A stretch of DNA of 64,000 nt, taken from NCBI GenBank assembly GCA_030546905.1, contig JAUOPI010000002.1, forward strand, positions 166,452-230,451. The letters run 5' to 3'. Below, piece by piece: positions 14,608-24,257 of the stretch (its first letter is position 1; every line of letters begins with the position of its first letter). The position numbers and the translations under genes are program-made. This DNA is from Granulosicoccaceae sp. 1_MG-2023 (GTDB taxonomy: Bacteria; Pseudomonadota; Gammaproteobacteria; Granulosicoccales; Granulosicoccaceae). Below the pieces are notes generated by a model. That model made no database searches. It worked only from the letters and a program-made list of their open reading frames with translations, and was not told where the DNA came from.

Positions 14608-16434
14608 TCAGGCGTCTTTTTCGGCGGCGCGGCGGGCTTTTTCGCGCAGCAGGTTGCGGCGTATGCGGCCGGCCCGTGAGCGTGGCAGGGTTGAGCACCA
14701 GACCAGCATATCCGGCGAGGCATGCACACCGGCGCGCTGGCGGATATGGTGCAGCAGTTCATCGCGCAGGCTGTCCGATTCCTTCTCCGGTGCCAGCAGG
14801 GTCACATAGGCGGCGATCTGCTGATTGGCGCTGCCGGCCGGGAATCCCACCACGGCGGCTTCGGCCACGGCCGGATGTTCGCTGAGTGATTCTTCGATCT
14901 CGCGCGCGTTGAGGCGTTTGCCGTGGGTGCGGATCAGGTCGTCTCGGCGGCCGATAACCCAGAACCGGCCGTCTTCGTCACGACGGGCAATATCGCCGGT
15001 GTCATAACAGCCCGGATGGCGGGAAAAGTAGATTTCCTGATAACGGGCAGGGTTTTCGTAAAGGCCGCGCAGCATGGACGGCCAGCGGGTTTTGATGACC
15101 AGCTCGCCTTCGCCGGCGCCGGTGATCTCGTTACCGTCGTCGTCCATGACCGCCACATCAATGCCTTCGATCGGCAGGCTGCCGGTCAGGGCGTCGCTGT
15201 GACGGCCTTCCTCCAGCGGCGGCGCCATCATGATGCCGCCTGTGCCGGTTTGCCACCAGGTGTCGAGAATGGCGCAGCCGTCCGGCACCATGCGTCGCAC
15301 CAGCGGAAACAGGTCCGGAGCCATGGGCACGCCGACGGTGCCGAGCACGCGTAGCTGATCGGAAAAAGGCCGGTCCATCTCGCCGGACTTGAGGTGGCGC
15401 AGGCCGGTCGGCGAGGTGTAGAGCACGCTGACGTTGTGCTTTTCAACGACGCGGCTCATGCGGTTGCGGTCCGGCATGCCGAGCGAGCCTTCGTAGAGGA
15501 CCGTGGTCGCGCCGCGCAGCAGCGGGCCGTAGAGGATGTAGGTGTGGCCGGTGATCCAGCCCAGATTAGCGGTGCACCAGATGGTGTCTTCGGCATTCAG
15601 GCCGAAGATTTTGTCCGCGGTCATGGCCGCGTAGGTCAGGTAGCCGCCGGTGGTGTGGATGGCGCCGCGCGGCAGGTGTTTGGCACCGGAGGTGTAGATG
15701 ATAAACAGCGGATCTTCGGCGTCCATCTCGCGCGGCGGGCAGTCCGGCTGGGCGCGCTGGCAGATCTCGTGATACCAGACGTCGCGTGTCGGTTGCCAGT
15801 CGATGTCGGTCTTGCAGTTCTGCACGACGATCATTTTGCGCACGCTTTTGACGTCTTTGACCGCTTCGTCAGCAATCGACTTGAGTTCATGCAGACGACC
15901 GCTGCGGCGGTAGTGGTCGGCGGTGATCATCACCGAGGTGCCGAAATCCTGCACACGCTGGCGCAGTGACTCGGCATTGAAGCCGGCAAACACCATGGAA
16001 TGCACAGCACCGATGCGGGTGCAGGCGAGCATGGTTATGACCGCTTCGGGGATCATCGGCAGGCAGATGCAGATGGCATCGCCGCATTTCACGCCCAGGC
16101 CTTTCAGGGCATTGGCGACACGGCTGACTTCGGCGTGCAGCTCGCGGTAGCTGTAGCTGCGGCTTTCGTCTTCGTCTTCACCGAGCCAGAGCAGGGCGGT
16201 TTTGTCGGGCGTGGTTTCCAGATGGCGGTCAAGGCAGTTGTAGCTGGCATTGAGCTTACCGCCTTCAAACCAGCGCATGTCCTGGCCGAAGCGCCCGTGC
16301 TGGGTTACATCCCAAGGGGTAAACCAATCGAGATAGCGGGTAGCAGCGTCGGCCCAGTACTGTGCGTCGGCGGAATCGATAGCGTCGTTCTGTTGTGTCA
16401 CGGGTTCTGTGTGGATAAAGCTGGTATGAGGCAT
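14608..16434 (-). CDS. Acetyl-CoA synthetase-like acyl-CoA ligase with altered catalytic motifs
   Basis: 608 residues from the ATG at 16432-16434, preceded by AAGAGGG at good spacing. The fold and most of the sequence are AcsA-like: YWADAATRYLDWFTPWD, MRWFEGGKLNASYNCLDRHL, HTTGGYLTYA, WCTANLGWITGHTYILYGPL, DTWWQTGTGG and YDTGDIARRDEDG. Key positions differ. The nucleotide-binding loop normally YTSGSTGKPKG reads YTSGAKHLPRG; the Glu of DTWWQTETGG is Gly; and the C-terminal RSGK motif with the catalytic, acetylatable lysine reads RAGRIRRNLLR, with Arg in its place. It is also about 40 residues shorter than AcsA. It may be inactive, or adenylate/ligate another acid, or have a regulatory role. 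No frameshift is apparent. Confidence 0.85.
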   Translation of the reverse strand: MPHTSFIHTEPVTQQNDAIDSADAQYWADAATRYLDWFTPWDVTQHGRFGQDMRWFEGGKLNASYNCLDRHLETTPDKTALLWLGEDEDESRSYSYRELHAEVSRVANALKGLGVKCGDAICICLPMIPEAVITMLACTRIGAVHSMVFAGFNAESLRQRVQDFGTSVMITADHYRRSGRLHELKSIADEAVKDVKSVRKMIVVQNCKTDIDWQPTRDVWYHEICQRAQPDCPPREMDAEDPLFIIYTSGAKHLPRGAIHTTGGYLTYAAMTADKIFGLNAEDTIWCTANLGWITGHTYILYGPLLRGATTVLYEGSLGMPDRNRMSRVVEKHNVSVLYTSPTGLRHLKSGEMDRPFSDQLRVLGTVGVPMAPDLFPLVRRMVPDGCAILDTWWQTGTGGIMMAPPLEEGRHSDALTGSLPIEGIDVAVMDDDGNEITGAGEGELVIKTRWPSMLRGLYENPARYQEIYFSRHPGCYDTGDIARRDEDGRFWVIGRRDDLIRTHGKRLNAREIEESLSEHPAVAEAAVVGFPAGSANQQIAAYVTLLAPEKESDSLRDELLHHIRQRAGVHASPDMLVWCSTLPRSRAGRIRRNLLREKARRAAEKDA

Positions 16435-16604
16435 AGGCAACCCTCTTCGCACCGGATGGTTGTGAAAACGGGGTTAACCGCAGACACGGGCCGTCCGGGC
16501 CTGGTGGCTGTAAAACTGGCATAGCAGCATATTGTTTGAGTTTTATTGCCACGGCCTTTCGGCGTCATGTTAGCAGGGTTGACGCGCGTGCAGGCAATGT
16601 TTTT

Positions 16605-17543
16605 TTACACTTGAGGGGGCGGGTGATTCAAGTCCGCGCTGTCCGGTTGTGGCAGAGGGCCTGGTGGAATGCGCTGCATCTGCCAATGCTGCAGCGCAAG
16701 ATCCCAGAAGGCGGCGACCGTCTGCGCGCCCGCTGTTGCGGCCTTGCGCTGACCCAGTGAGCACCAGGCCTGTTGCAACTGTGGCAGGGGGTTGTCGTCC
16801 AGCGGGGCGGCATAGGTTTGTTTGCTGAGCTTTTCGCCGTCGCCATTGACGATCAGCGGCAGATGCCAGTAGCGCGGTGTCGGCAGGCCCAGCGCCTGTT
16901 GCAGGAGAATCTGCCGTGGTGTGTTGTCGAGCAGGTCGGCGCCGCGCACCACGTCGCTGATCCCGCACAGGCCGTCATCGACCACCACCGCCAGCTGGTA
17001 GGCGTAAAGCCCGTCGCGGCGTTTCAGGACAAAGTCACCGCAGGCCTCGCGTACATTCTGTCGGTAGAGTCCCTGAATCCCGTCCTGCAGACTCACCGCA
17101 GCGTCGCGGGGCAGCCGCAGGCGCAAGGCATAAGGGCCGTCCAGGGGCAGACCGCGTTCGCGGCAGGTGCCGGGATAAGCCGCGGGGTAAGCGGTCCGGG
17201 CGGCGGCTTCGCGGATTTGTTTGCGGCTGCAGTCACAGGCGTAAAGCAAACCGGCACGGGCCAGTTGTTGCAGTGCGGCATCGTAGTGCCGGGCACGCCG
17301 GCTCTGATACAGCACGTCGCCGTCGTGGCGGAAGCCGTAAGTCTGCAGGGTGCGCAGAATCGCCGCTGCCGCGCCCGGCATCTCGCGTGGCGGGTCGGTG
17401 TCTTCGATGCGCAATAACCAGCGGGCGCCGCTGCTGCGGGCCTGCAGATAGCTGCCCATGGCGGCTATCAGTGAACCGAAATGTAAAAGGCCGGTGGGAG
17501 AGGGGGCAAAGCGGCCGGCGGGCACAGGGGATTGATGACACAT
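16605..17543 (-). CDS. gluQ: Glutamyl-Q tRNA(Asp) synthetase GluQ
   Basis: 312 residues. A truncated glutamyl-tRNA synthetase lacking the anticodon-binding domain, which attaches glutamate to queuosine in tRNA-Asp. Motifs: GRFAPSPTGLLHFGSL with the HIGH-equivalent HFGS; the zinc site YACDCSRKQI followed by YPGTC; and GEKLSKQ as the KMSKS equivalent. It follows dksA in the same direction, the conserved dksA-gluQ arrangement of gammaproteobacteria, and is separated from it by a terminator (17566-17592) that would make its expression partly dependent on read-through. Confidence 0.95.
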   Translation of the reverse strand: MCHQSPVPAGRFAPSPTGLLHFGSLIAAMGSYLQARSSGARWLLRIEDTDPPREMPGAAAAILRTLQTYGFRHDGDVLYQSRRARHYDAALQQLARAGLLYACDCSRKQIREAAARTAYPAAYPGTCRERGLPLDGPYALRLRLPRDAAVSLQDGIQGLYRQNVREACGDFVLKRRDGLYAYQLAVVVDDGLCGISDVVRGADLLDNTPRQILLQQALGLPTPRYWHLPLIVNGDGEKLSKQTYAAPLDDNPLPQLQQAWCSLGQRKAATAGAQTVAAFWDLALQHWQMQRIPPGPLPQPDSADLNHPPPQV

Positions 17544-17565
17544 AAAGAGTCAGACGGGTAAAGCA

Positions 17566-17592
17566 AAACAGCCCGCGGCGGGCGGGCTGTTT
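17566..17592 (-). terminator. Terminator between dksA and gluQ
   Basis: AAACAGCCCGC / GCGGGCTGTTT, an 11-bp stem with a five-base loop. On the minus strand it is followed by TTG and further T-containing sequence. It lies 12 bp after the dksA stop; an internal dksA-gluQ terminator is a known feature of this operon in other gammaproteobacteria. Confidence 0.75.
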
Positions 17593-17604
17593 ATCGGGTA
17601 GCGG

Positions 17605-18051
17605 TCAGACAGTTTGTCTTTCGCGGATCTCTTCAAGGGTTTTGCAGTCAATGCACATGGTCGCTGTCGGACGGGCCTCCAGACGACGGATGCCGATTTC
17701 GATTCCGCAGGATTCGCAATAACCGTAGTCGTCTTCCTCGATCGCTTTCAAACCTTCATCAATTTTTTTGATCAGTTTGCGTTCGCGGTCGCGGGTGCGC
17801 AGCTCGAGGCTGAACTCTTCTTCCTGAGTCGCACGGTCGTTGGGATCCGGGAAGTTTGTCGCATCGTCTTTCATGTGCCCCACTGTGCGGTCAACTTCTT
17901 CCATCAATTGACGTTTCCACGCCAGCAGGATCTGCTTGAAATGCTCAAGCTGAGCCGGATTCATGTATTCCTCACCCTCTTTTTCTACGTAAGGGTCGAA
18001 AGATTTGAATTGTGAAAGTTCGCTGGCTTTTTTGGTGGTTGTTACAGCCAT
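17605..18051 (-). CDS. dksA: RNA polymerase-binding transcription factor DksA
   Basis: 148 residues, canonical length. A coiled coil spans about residues 33-108; its tip carries [16 protein letters not shown], keeping the D-x-x-D-x-A acidic tip that enters the RNA polymerase secondary channel. The C-terminal zinc finger [18 protein letters not shown]...CIDC has all four cysteines. DksA potentiates ppGpp at rRNA and amino-acid promoters, so it is functionally linked to relA in this window. Followed by gluQ. Confidence 0.97.
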   Translation of the reverse strand: MAVTTTKKASELSQFKSFDPYVEKEGEEYMNPAQLEHFKQILLAWKRQLMEEVDRTVGHMKDDATNFPDPNDRATQEEEFSLELRTRDRERKLIKKIDEGLKAIEEDDYGYCESCGIEIGIRRLEARPTATMCIDCKTLEEIRERQTV

Positions 18052-18205
18052 GTAGTTAGCCCTGTTCTGCTAGCGTTATTTTGTGAGCGCGATCTTTTAG
18101 CAAATAAATTGAGCTGAGGCAACAATTCACTTAAATCGCTTCGGTATGACGGCAATGCTAAATTAAAGTCAGTTACTGTATCGCTTTTCCTGTTCCGGGT
18201 CAGTG

Positions 18206-19552
18206 TTATTTCTCTGCTGTGGTTTTTACCACCGTGCAGGCAATGCGACCGTCGCTGACCCGCGCTTCGATCGTGTCGCCGTCGCTGACCTCGCCGATGG
18301 TGCTGATCGTCGCGCCCTTGTCCGATTGCAGTACGGCATAGCCGCGCTCCAGTGTGGCCAGAGGGCTGACGTTGTGCAGCGAGCGCATCATTATGGTGAG
18401 TTGATGCGCGGCTTGCTCCTGTTTTCGTGCACGGGCCCGGAGCAGGGCTTCACGCAGCGCATTGAGTTGGTGCTCTGCTGTGCGTATGCCGCCGGCCGGG
18501 CTGGCCGCTTTCAGGCGCTGTTGCAGTGCGCCCAGGGCCTGTTGTTGCTGCCGTGCCTGACGGGCTTGCGCGTGGCCGAGCCGTTCTGTCAGTTCGTCGA
18601 CCCTTTGCATGCGTTGTGCCAACTTTCGCTGCGGGTGCTGTGCGGCGAGCCGTTCACCGAGCCGGCCGACTTCGCGCAGCTGTTGTTGCAGGTGGCCTTC
18701 CATGACATCGCAGAGGGCTTGTTGCCAGCTTTCGACCAGCGCGCGTTCTTCGCGGATGTCGGGGGTGGCCAGTTCGGCGGCGGCCGAGGGCGTGGGGGCG
18801 CGCTGATCGGCAACGAAATCGGCGATGGTGGTGTCAGTCTCGTGGCCGACCCCGCTGACTACCGGCAGGGCGGAGCGGTGAATGGCCTGCGCGACGATTT
18901 CCTCATTAAAAGACCAGAGGTCTTCCAGCGAGCCGCCGCCGCGCACCAGCAGCAGTACATCGGCGTCGCGCCGCTCATTGGCCAGATCGAGCATATGCGC
19001 GATCTGCGCGGCGGCGGCCTCGCCCTGCACGGCGGTGGGGTAGAGCACCACATCGGCGGCCGGGTAGCGCCGCGCCAGCACATGCAGAACGTCGCGCACG
19101 GCCGCGCCGGTGGCCGAGGTGATTACGCCGATGCAGCGCGGGTGTGAGGGCAGGGGCTTTTTCAGGGCTTCGTCAAACAGGCCGGCGGCCTGCAGCTTTT
19201 CGCGCAGCTGTTCAAAGCGGCGCTGCAGTGCGCCTTCGCCGACCGGTTCCATGCGGTCGATAATGAGCTGGAAATCACCGCGGGCCTCATACAGGCCGAG
19301 CGAGCCGCGCACCAGAACCTGATCGCCGTGGGCCACATCGAACTTGACGCGGCTGTTGCGACTGCGGAACATCGCACAACGTATCTGGGCGTTTTGATCC
19401 TTGAGGGTCAGATACCAGTGCCCCGAAGCGGGGCGCGACAGGTTGGAAATTTCCCCTTCGAGCCAGATAAAACCGAAGTTCTGCTCCAACAGCAGGCGCA
19501 CTTCGCGATTGAGTCGGGTGACGGTAAAAACGTCGTCAGGCGATGGTTGCAT
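18206..19552 (-). CDS. xseA: Exodeoxyribonuclease VII large subunit XseA
   Basis: 448 residues. An N-terminal OB fold (LEGEISNLSRPASGHWYLTLKD, FRSRNSR) is followed by the catalytic domain with GVITSATGAAVRDVLHVLARR, RGGGSLEDLWSFNEE and VSGVGHETDTTIADFVAD, then a long alpha-helical coiled-coil region (about 285-400) and the C-terminal segment LERGYAVLQ. With XseB (not in the window) it degrades single-stranded DNA to oligonucleotides and acts in mismatch repair and DNA damage tolerance. It is divergent from guaB, the usual gammaproteobacterial arrangement. Confidence 0.96.
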   Translation of the reverse strand: MQPSPDDVFTVTRLNREVRLLLEQNFGFIWLEGEISNLSRPASGHWYLTLKDQNAQIRCAMFRSRNSRVKFDVAHGDQVLVRGSLGLYEARGDFQLIIDRMEPVGEGALQRRFEQLREKLQAAGLFDEALKKPLPSHPRCIGVITSATGAAVRDVLHVLARRYPAADVVLYPTAVQGEAAAAQIAHMLDLANERRDADVLLLVRGGGSLEDLWSFNEEIVAQAIHRSALPVVSGVGHETDTTIADFVADQRAPTPSAAAELATPDIREERALVESWQQALCDVMEGHLQQQLREVGRLGERLAAQHPQRKLAQRMQRVDELTERLGHAQARQARQQQQALGALQQRLKAASPAGGIRTAEHQLNALREALLRARARKQEQAAHQLTIMMRSLHNVSPLATLERGYAVLQSDKGATISTIGEVSDGDTIEARVSDGRIACTVVKTTAEK

Positions 19553-19628
19553 GCACTCTCCGGGCGGTTTGTCGTCCTGTTGTCACCGGAATCGGTTAAA
19601 TTCCGCGGCAACGGGCAAGGGTAATCAG

Positions 19629-19657
19629 TTTACGGAAGTTCGGTCAATCCTTATAAT
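19629..19657 (+). promoter_or_regulatory. Sigma-70 promoter of guaB
   Basis: TTTACG (19629-19634) and a perfect TATAAT (19652-19657) separated by 17 bp, about 70 bp before the guaB start. The leader between the -10 and the ATG contains a T-rich stretch. Best promoter match I noticed in the window. Confidence 0.75.
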
Positions 19658-19729
19658 GATCGGTTACCGCGCGAAATTTTGCCCTCAAGGCTTTTCGTCT
19701 TTTTTTTTTGCAAAGGGGCAGTAAAAGAC

Positions 19730-21190
19730 ATGAAGATTATCGAGGAAGCACTCACCTTTGACGATGTGCTACTGGTGCCTGGCAAATCCGAGATTCTGCC
19801 ACGCGAGTGCAGCCTTCGGACCCGTCTCACCCGTAACCTCACCCTGAACATCCCGCTGGTTTCCGCCGCTATGGATACCGTGACCGAATCCGGTCTGGCC
19901 ATCGCATTGGCGCAGGAAGGTGGCATTGGCATTATTCATAAGAATATGTCGGTTGAGGCGCAGGCCCGTGAAGTGGGCAAGGTCAAGAAATACGAAAGCG
20001 GCGTTGTCGCCGAACCCATCACCATCTCGCCTGATACCCGTGTTAAAGAGGTGCTGGAGCTGACCCGCAAGCACGGCATTTCCGGTTTGCCGGTGGTCGA
20101 CGGGCATGATCTGGTCGGCATCGTCACCAAGCGTGACCTGCGTTTTGAACACCGGATGGACGAAGTGGTGCGTAACATCATGACGCCGAAAGACCGTCTG
20201 GTCACGGTCGGCGAAGATGCCAGCCGCGATGAGGCCATCACCGTGCTGCACCGTCACCGCATCGAAAAAGTCCTGGTGGTGAACGATAACTTCGAACTGC
20301 GCGGCATGATCACTGTGCGGGATATCCAGAAAGCTCAGGATTTCCCGATGGCGATCAAAGACGGCAAAGAGCGTCTGCTCGCCGGGGCCGCTGTCGGTAC
20401 CGGTGCCGATACCGAAGAACGCGTCGAAGCACTGGTTAACGCCGGTGTTGACGTGATCGTGGTCGATACGGCGCACGGCCATTCGGCCGGTGTGCTCGAA
20501 CGCGTCCGCTGGGTGCGTCGCAATTTCCCGGATCTGCAGATCATCGGCGGCAATATCGCCACCGCGCAGGCCGCGCGTGATCTGGTCGATGCCGGTGCTG
20601 ACGGCGTCAAAGTCGGTATCGGGCCCGGCTCGATCTGTACCACACGCATCGTCGCCGGTGTCGGTGTGCCGCAGATTACCGCCATCCGCAATGTCTCCGA
20701 AGCGCTCAAAGGCACTGGTGTGCCGCTGATCGCCGACGGCGGTATCCGCTTCTCCGGTGACCTGGCCAAAGCTGTCGCCGCCGGTGCAGCCAGCGTGATG
20801 ATCGGTGGTTTGTTTGCCGGTACCAAAGAAGCGCCCGGTGAAACCGAGCTGTATCAGGGCCGTACCTATAAGTCTTACCGTGGCATGGGCTCGATCGGCG
20901 CCATGCAGAAAGGCTCCAGCGACCGCTACTTCCAGGACGACGAAGATTCCGCCGAGAAACTGGTCCCGGAAGGTATCGAAGGGCGTGTCCCGTACAAAGG
21001 CCCGCTGCACGTCATCGTGCATCAGCTGATGGGCGGTCTGCGTTCGAGCATGGGCTACTGTGGTGCTGCTGACGTCAAGGCGATGCAGGAGAAATCCCAG
21101 TTTGTCCGCGTTACCGCCGCCGGTATGCGTGAAAGCCATGTGCACGACGTTCAGATCACCAAGGAAGCACCCAACTACCGGATGAACTGA
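19730..21190 (+). CDS. guaB: IMP dehydrogenase GuaB
   Basis: 486 residues from [18 protein letters not shown], the normal bacterial length; the 17 upstream codons of the open frame were not used because that start lies in the promoter leader. Converts IMP to XMP with NAD+, the committed step to GMP. A TIM barrel is interrupted by two CBS domains (about residues 92-205). Catalytic loop [18 protein letters not shown] holds the active Cys, and [28 protein letters not shown] and the flap (about 380-430) follow. Operon with guaA, 116 bp downstream. Confidence 0.98.
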   Translation: MKIIEEALTFDDVLLVPGKSEILPRECSLRTRLTRNLTLNIPLVSAAMDTVTESGLAIALAQEGGIGIIHKNMSVEAQAREVGKVKKYESGVVAEPITISPDTRVKEVLELTRKHGISGLPVVDGHDLVGIVTKRDLRFEHRMDEVVRNIMTPKDRLVTVGEDASRDEAITVLHRHRIEKVLVVNDNFELRGMITVRDIQKAQDFPMAIKDGKERLLAGAAVGTGADTEERVEALVNAGVDVIVVDTAHGHSAGVLERVRWVRRNFPDLQIIGGNIATAQAARDLVDAGADGVKVGIGPGSICTTRIVAGVGVPQITAIRNVSEALKGTGVPLIADGGIRFSGDLAKAVAAGAASVMIGGLFAGTKEAPGETELYQGRTYKSYRGMGSIGAMQKGSSDRYFQDDEDSAEKLVPEGIEGRVPYKGPLHVIVHQLMGGLRSSMGYCGAADVKAMQEKSQFVRVTAAGMRESHVHDVQITKEAPNYRMN

Positions 21191-21228
21191 TTGATCCGGC
21201 GGACCTTGTTGAAGACTACAACCGCATC

Positions 21229-21286
21229 TGCCGGTGCTGACCTCAGCACCGGCACTCCTCCTTTCGCGCCGGCTTTGCCGGCGTTT
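21229..21286 (+). promoter_or_regulatory. Tandem hairpins between guaB and guaA
   Basis: TGCCGGTGCTGA / TCAGCACCGGCA (21229-21254), a perfect 12-bp stem with almost no loop, is followed by CGCCGGC / GCCGGCG (21268-21284) and TTT. They sit in the 116-bp guaB-guaA gap. They could attenuate or process the operon mRNA so that guaB and guaA are expressed at different levels. No GMP-sensing riboswitch was recognised. Confidence 0.5.
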
Positions 21287-21306
21287 CAGGTTCAGGCAGA
21301 GAAACA

Positions 21307-22881
21307 ATGACCGATTTGCATTCCGACCGGATCCTTATTCTGGATTTCGGCTCACAGTTCACCCAGCTTATTGCACGACGTATCCGCGAGGCCGGGGTTT
21401 ATTCCGAGATCCACAGCTGCGAGATGCCGGCCGACGACATCCGTGCCTGGCAGCCGTCCGGCATTATCCTTTCAGGCGGGCCGGAGTCGGTGCTCGGCGA
21501 AGAAACACTCAAGGCCGATGCCTGTGTCTTCGAGCTCGGCGTGCCGGTATTGGGGATCTGCTACGGCATGCAGACCATGGCCGCGCAGCTCGGCGGGCAG
21601 GTCAGTCATTCCGATCACTGCGAATTCGGCTACGCACAAGTGCGCGCCCGCGGCCACAGTGAGCTGTTGCGCAATATCGAAGACCACGTCACCGAAGAAG
21701 GCTTCGGTATGCTCGACGTGTGGATGAGTCACGGTGACAGGGTTGAAGTCCTGCCCGAAGGCTTCAAGCTGATCGCCAGCACCGACGACGCACCGATCGC
21801 CGGTATGGCTGACGAAACACGTCACTTCTACGGCTTGCAGTTTCACCCGGAAGTCACCCACACCAAACAGGGCCAGCGCATTCTGAGCCGTTTTGTGCTC
21901 GATATCTGCGGCTGTCAGGGCTTGTGGACCTCGGACAACATCATCGAAGACCAGATCAAGCGCGTGCGCGAAATGGTCGGCGAAGATCAGGTTATCCTCG
22001 GCCTGTCCGGTGGTGTCGATTCTTCCGTGGTGGCGGCCATGCTGCACAAAGCCATCGGCAAACAGCTGACCTGTGTCTTTGTTGATAACGGCCTGTTGCG
22101 CCTCAATGAAGGCGATCAGGTGATGGCCACATTTGCCCGCAATATGGGCGTGAATGTGATCCGCGTTGATGCCGAGCAGCGTTTTCTGGAAGCCCTGGCC
22201 GGCGAGACCGATCCGGAGAAAAAACGCAAAATCATCGGCAATCTGTTTGTACGCATCTTCGAAGAAGAAGCCGGCAAACTGACCGATGCCAAATGGCTTG
22301 CCCAGGGCACCATCTACCCAGATGTAATCGAATCGGCCGCCGCCAAAAGCGGCAAGGCGCATGTGATCAAATCGCACCACAATGTCGGTGGTTTGCCCGA
22401 AGACATGACGCTGAAGCTGATCGAACCGTTGCGTGAACTGTTCAAAGACGAAGTACGCAAAATCGGTGTCGAGCTTGGCTTACCGGCAGAAATGGTTTAC
22501 CGCCATCCCTTCCCGGGGCCGGGACTTGGCGTGCGGATTCTCGGCGAAGTGAAAAAAGAATACGCCGACCTGCTGCGTCTGGCTGACGATATCTTTATAC
22601 AAGCCCTGTACCGCAACGACCTGTACAACAAAACCTCGCAGGCTTTCGCCGTATTTCTGCCGGTCAAATCCGTGGGTGTCACCGGTGACGGCCGTCGCTA
22701 CGATTATGTCGTGGCCCTGCGTGCAGTTGAGACCATCGACTTTATGACTGCCCGTTGGGCGCATCTGCCGTATGACTTCCTCGACGAAGTCTCGCGCACG
22801 ATTATCAACCGCATCCCCGGTATCTCACGGGTGGTCTATGACATCTCCGGCAAGCCGCCGGCGACGATTGAGTGGGAGTAG
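21307..22881 (+). CDS. guaA: GMP synthase (glutamine-hydrolysing) GuaA
   Basis: 524 residues. The N-terminal class I glutamine amidotransferase domain (1-205) has the nucleophile in [15 protein letters not shown] and the His-Glu pair in [11 protein letters not shown]. The ATP-pyrophosphatase domain begins with the P-loop [14 protein letters not shown] near residue 234; the C-terminal dimerisation domain has [16 protein letters not shown] and ends in the conserved KPPATIEWE. Aminates XMP to GMP. Last gene of guaBA; a terminator lies at 22935-22961. Confidence 0.98.
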   Translation: MTDLHSDRILILDFGSQFTQLIARRIREAGVYSEIHSCEMPADDIRAWQPSGIILSGGPESVLGEETLKADACVFELGVPVLGICYGMQTMAAQLGGQVSHSDHCEFGYAQVRARGHSELLRNIEDHVTEEGFGMLDVWMSHGDRVEVLPEGFKLIASTDDAPIAGMADETRHFYGLQFHPEVTHTKQGQRILSRFVLDICGCQGLWTSDNIIEDQIKRVREMVGEDQVILGLSGGVDSSVVAAMLHKAIGKQLTCVFVDNGLLRLNEGDQVMATFARNMGVNVIRVDAEQRFLEALAGETDPEKKRKIIGNLFVRIFEEEAGKLTDAKWLAQGTIYPDVIESAAAKSGKAHVIKSHHNVGGLPEDMTLKLIEPLRELFKDEVRKIGVELGLPAEMVYRHPFPGPGLGVRILGEVKKEYADLLRLADDIFIQALYRNDLYNKTSQAFAVFLPVKSVGVTGDGRRYDYVVALRAVETIDFMTARWAHLPYDFLDEVSRTIINRIPGISRVVYDISGKPPATIEWE

Positions 22882-22934
22882 GCCGCTGCATCAGATGATG
22901 AGTTGATTTCAATTTGTTCTTAGAAATATGAAAG

Positions 22935-22962
22935 GCCAGCAGTTGATTCTGTTGGCTTTTTC
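22935..22962 (+). terminator. Terminator of the guaBA operon
   Basis: GCCAGCAG / CTGTTGGC stem (one G-U pair) with a six-base loop, followed by TTTTTC, about 54 bp after the guaA stop. Confidence 0.75.
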
Positions 22963-23128
22963 TTTTGTGTCGGATGGGGCGTGCGAGGTAGTCCCGATTG
23001 GCGTCCACGGTATCCGGATGGCTTGCGTGGGATACAGAAAGCGGATTTGGCTTATACGCGTTCAGTTTGCTGTGTGTTTCGCTTGGTATGCTGGCTCAGA
23101 GTGCCCGCGCTGGACTGTACGGCGTAAG

Positions 23129-23912
23129 GGTGTTCAAAACTCTGTGTCAGCGTAGCTACGTCACAGAGTGACGTAGTCATCGAGCCGGTCCGGGAAGTGG
23201 ATAATCATCTGCGAGAGCGTGAGGTTCCAGTTGCGGATCGGATGCGTCCAGCGTTCTGAGGCTTTGAGTATGCCGGCGTATTTATGCCCTTCAGGGTAGA
23301 GGAGCTTGAGCAATGCATTCTCGTTGGCGAAGCCACCCTTGGCTTTTGTCAGTTTGCGGAACGGGCGGTGTACAGCTCCAACCGCGTTGGTGGTGTAGAT
23401 CGCAGTTCTGACGAAGTCAGGGTATTTGAAATAGGCAGAGAGCGTGAGCCATTTTGAGCGCCAGGACTTGATCAGCATCGGGTATTTGTCCCCCCACTTG
23501 GCTTCCAGTTCGTTCAGCGCGATCTCGGCAGCGTTGAGCGTGGCGGCTTTGTAGACGCACTTGAGATCAGCCATAAAGGCCTTCTGGTTCTTCGACGCCA
23601 CATACTTCTGGACAGCGATATGTCGTACATGTCGCTGATGTGGGCATGGATGTCCTGGTAACTGTTACCGAGCGCGTAGAGTGCGATGATCTTGCGTTCC
23701 AGTTCCTCGGTGAGATGCGTTTGGTGCTTCTTGACGATCTGCGGTGCAAAGGAGCCGGCACGAACACGCGGGGCGTCAGGATGCCGTCCTTGCCGTTGAG
23801 ATCCGTGCCGTTGCGCAGGGCTTCAATAGCCTCGTTGATGTCGAAAGTAGGTTTGGTCATGTGTCACCTGTTTAGGGTTCAGTCTAACAAGTGACACAAA
23901 GTTATGAACACA
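23129..23912 (-). mobile_element. IS256-family insertion sequence remnant with both terminal repeats
   Basis: About 784 bp bounded by imperfect terminal inverted repeats: GGTGTTCAAAACTCTGTGTC at 23129-23148 and, reversed, TGTGTTCATAACTTTGTGTC ending at 23912. Roughly 18 of 21 end positions match. A complete IS256-type element is about 1.3 kb, so close to 500 bp is missing from the inside. No target-site duplication could be recognised in the flanks, so the element is probably old or rearranged. Confidence 0.75.
23161..23860 (-). pseudogene. IS256-family transposase, internally deleted and frameshifted
   Basis: Two overlapping minus-strand frames carry transposase sequence. The N-terminal part starts MTKPTFDINEAIEALRNGTD and continues after a frame change as HLTEELERKIIALYALGNSY and DIHAHISDMYDIS. 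The C-terminal part (stop at 23161) reads YVASKNQKAFMADLKCVYKA, then KWGDKYPMLIKSWR, NAVGAVHRPFRKLTKAKGGF and HPIRNWNLTLSQM. About 130 residues between the DMYDIS and YVASKNQ blocks, where two catalytic acidic residues of the DDE domain lie, are gone. Non-functional. Confidence 0.85.
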
Positions 23913-24257
23913 TCCTCGCGCCGGCCCGGCGGTCTTTGCGTAAAGCGGCGCACCCTTGATCGCACCCGTTTCCGGGCTTGCGGCGGACCTTCCGGCACCG
24001 TGTTTGCTTGTCCGTGGACTTCTTAAGAAAGATCACTTTCGGCAAGCCCGGTTGCCTGAACAGAGCGGGGCCCGGGCTGCTGACACAATCTGACGTAGTA
24101 GGCTTTAGTATGCGCGATACGCCGCAGTCCGGCCGGTACGTGCTTACGCACAGGCTCGTCCCTGATATGACAAGCTTGTCACCTGTAGCCCGTGCCTGAC
24201 GGCCAGACTTACTGCGTTTCAGTATAACGTCAGCTTAACTGCTCCGGGTGTAGGGCC
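23913..24257. other. Intergenic region upstream of macA
   Basis: 345 bp between the IS remnant and macA. I see no convincing gene. A TATAAC element lies at 24223-24228, 30 bp before macA, without a good -35 partner. The sequence is otherwise featureless to the eye and must contain the macAB promoter. Confidence 0.4.

Noticed and set aside
19769..21307. 512-codon minus-strand ORF opposite guaB
   Set aside because: Composition (His, Asp, Gly rich) and full overlap with guaB mark it as a mirror frame of a conserved gene.
22966..23128. Signal-peptide-like reading (FGLYAFSLLCVSLGMLAQSARA) just before the IS remnant
   Set aside because: No start codon exists in that frame upstream and the frame continues into the insertion sequence end. 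It might be a truncated gene but the evidence is too thin.
24223..24228. TATAAC as the macA promoter
   Set aside because: No acceptable -35 at 16-18 bp, so reported only as an isolated element.
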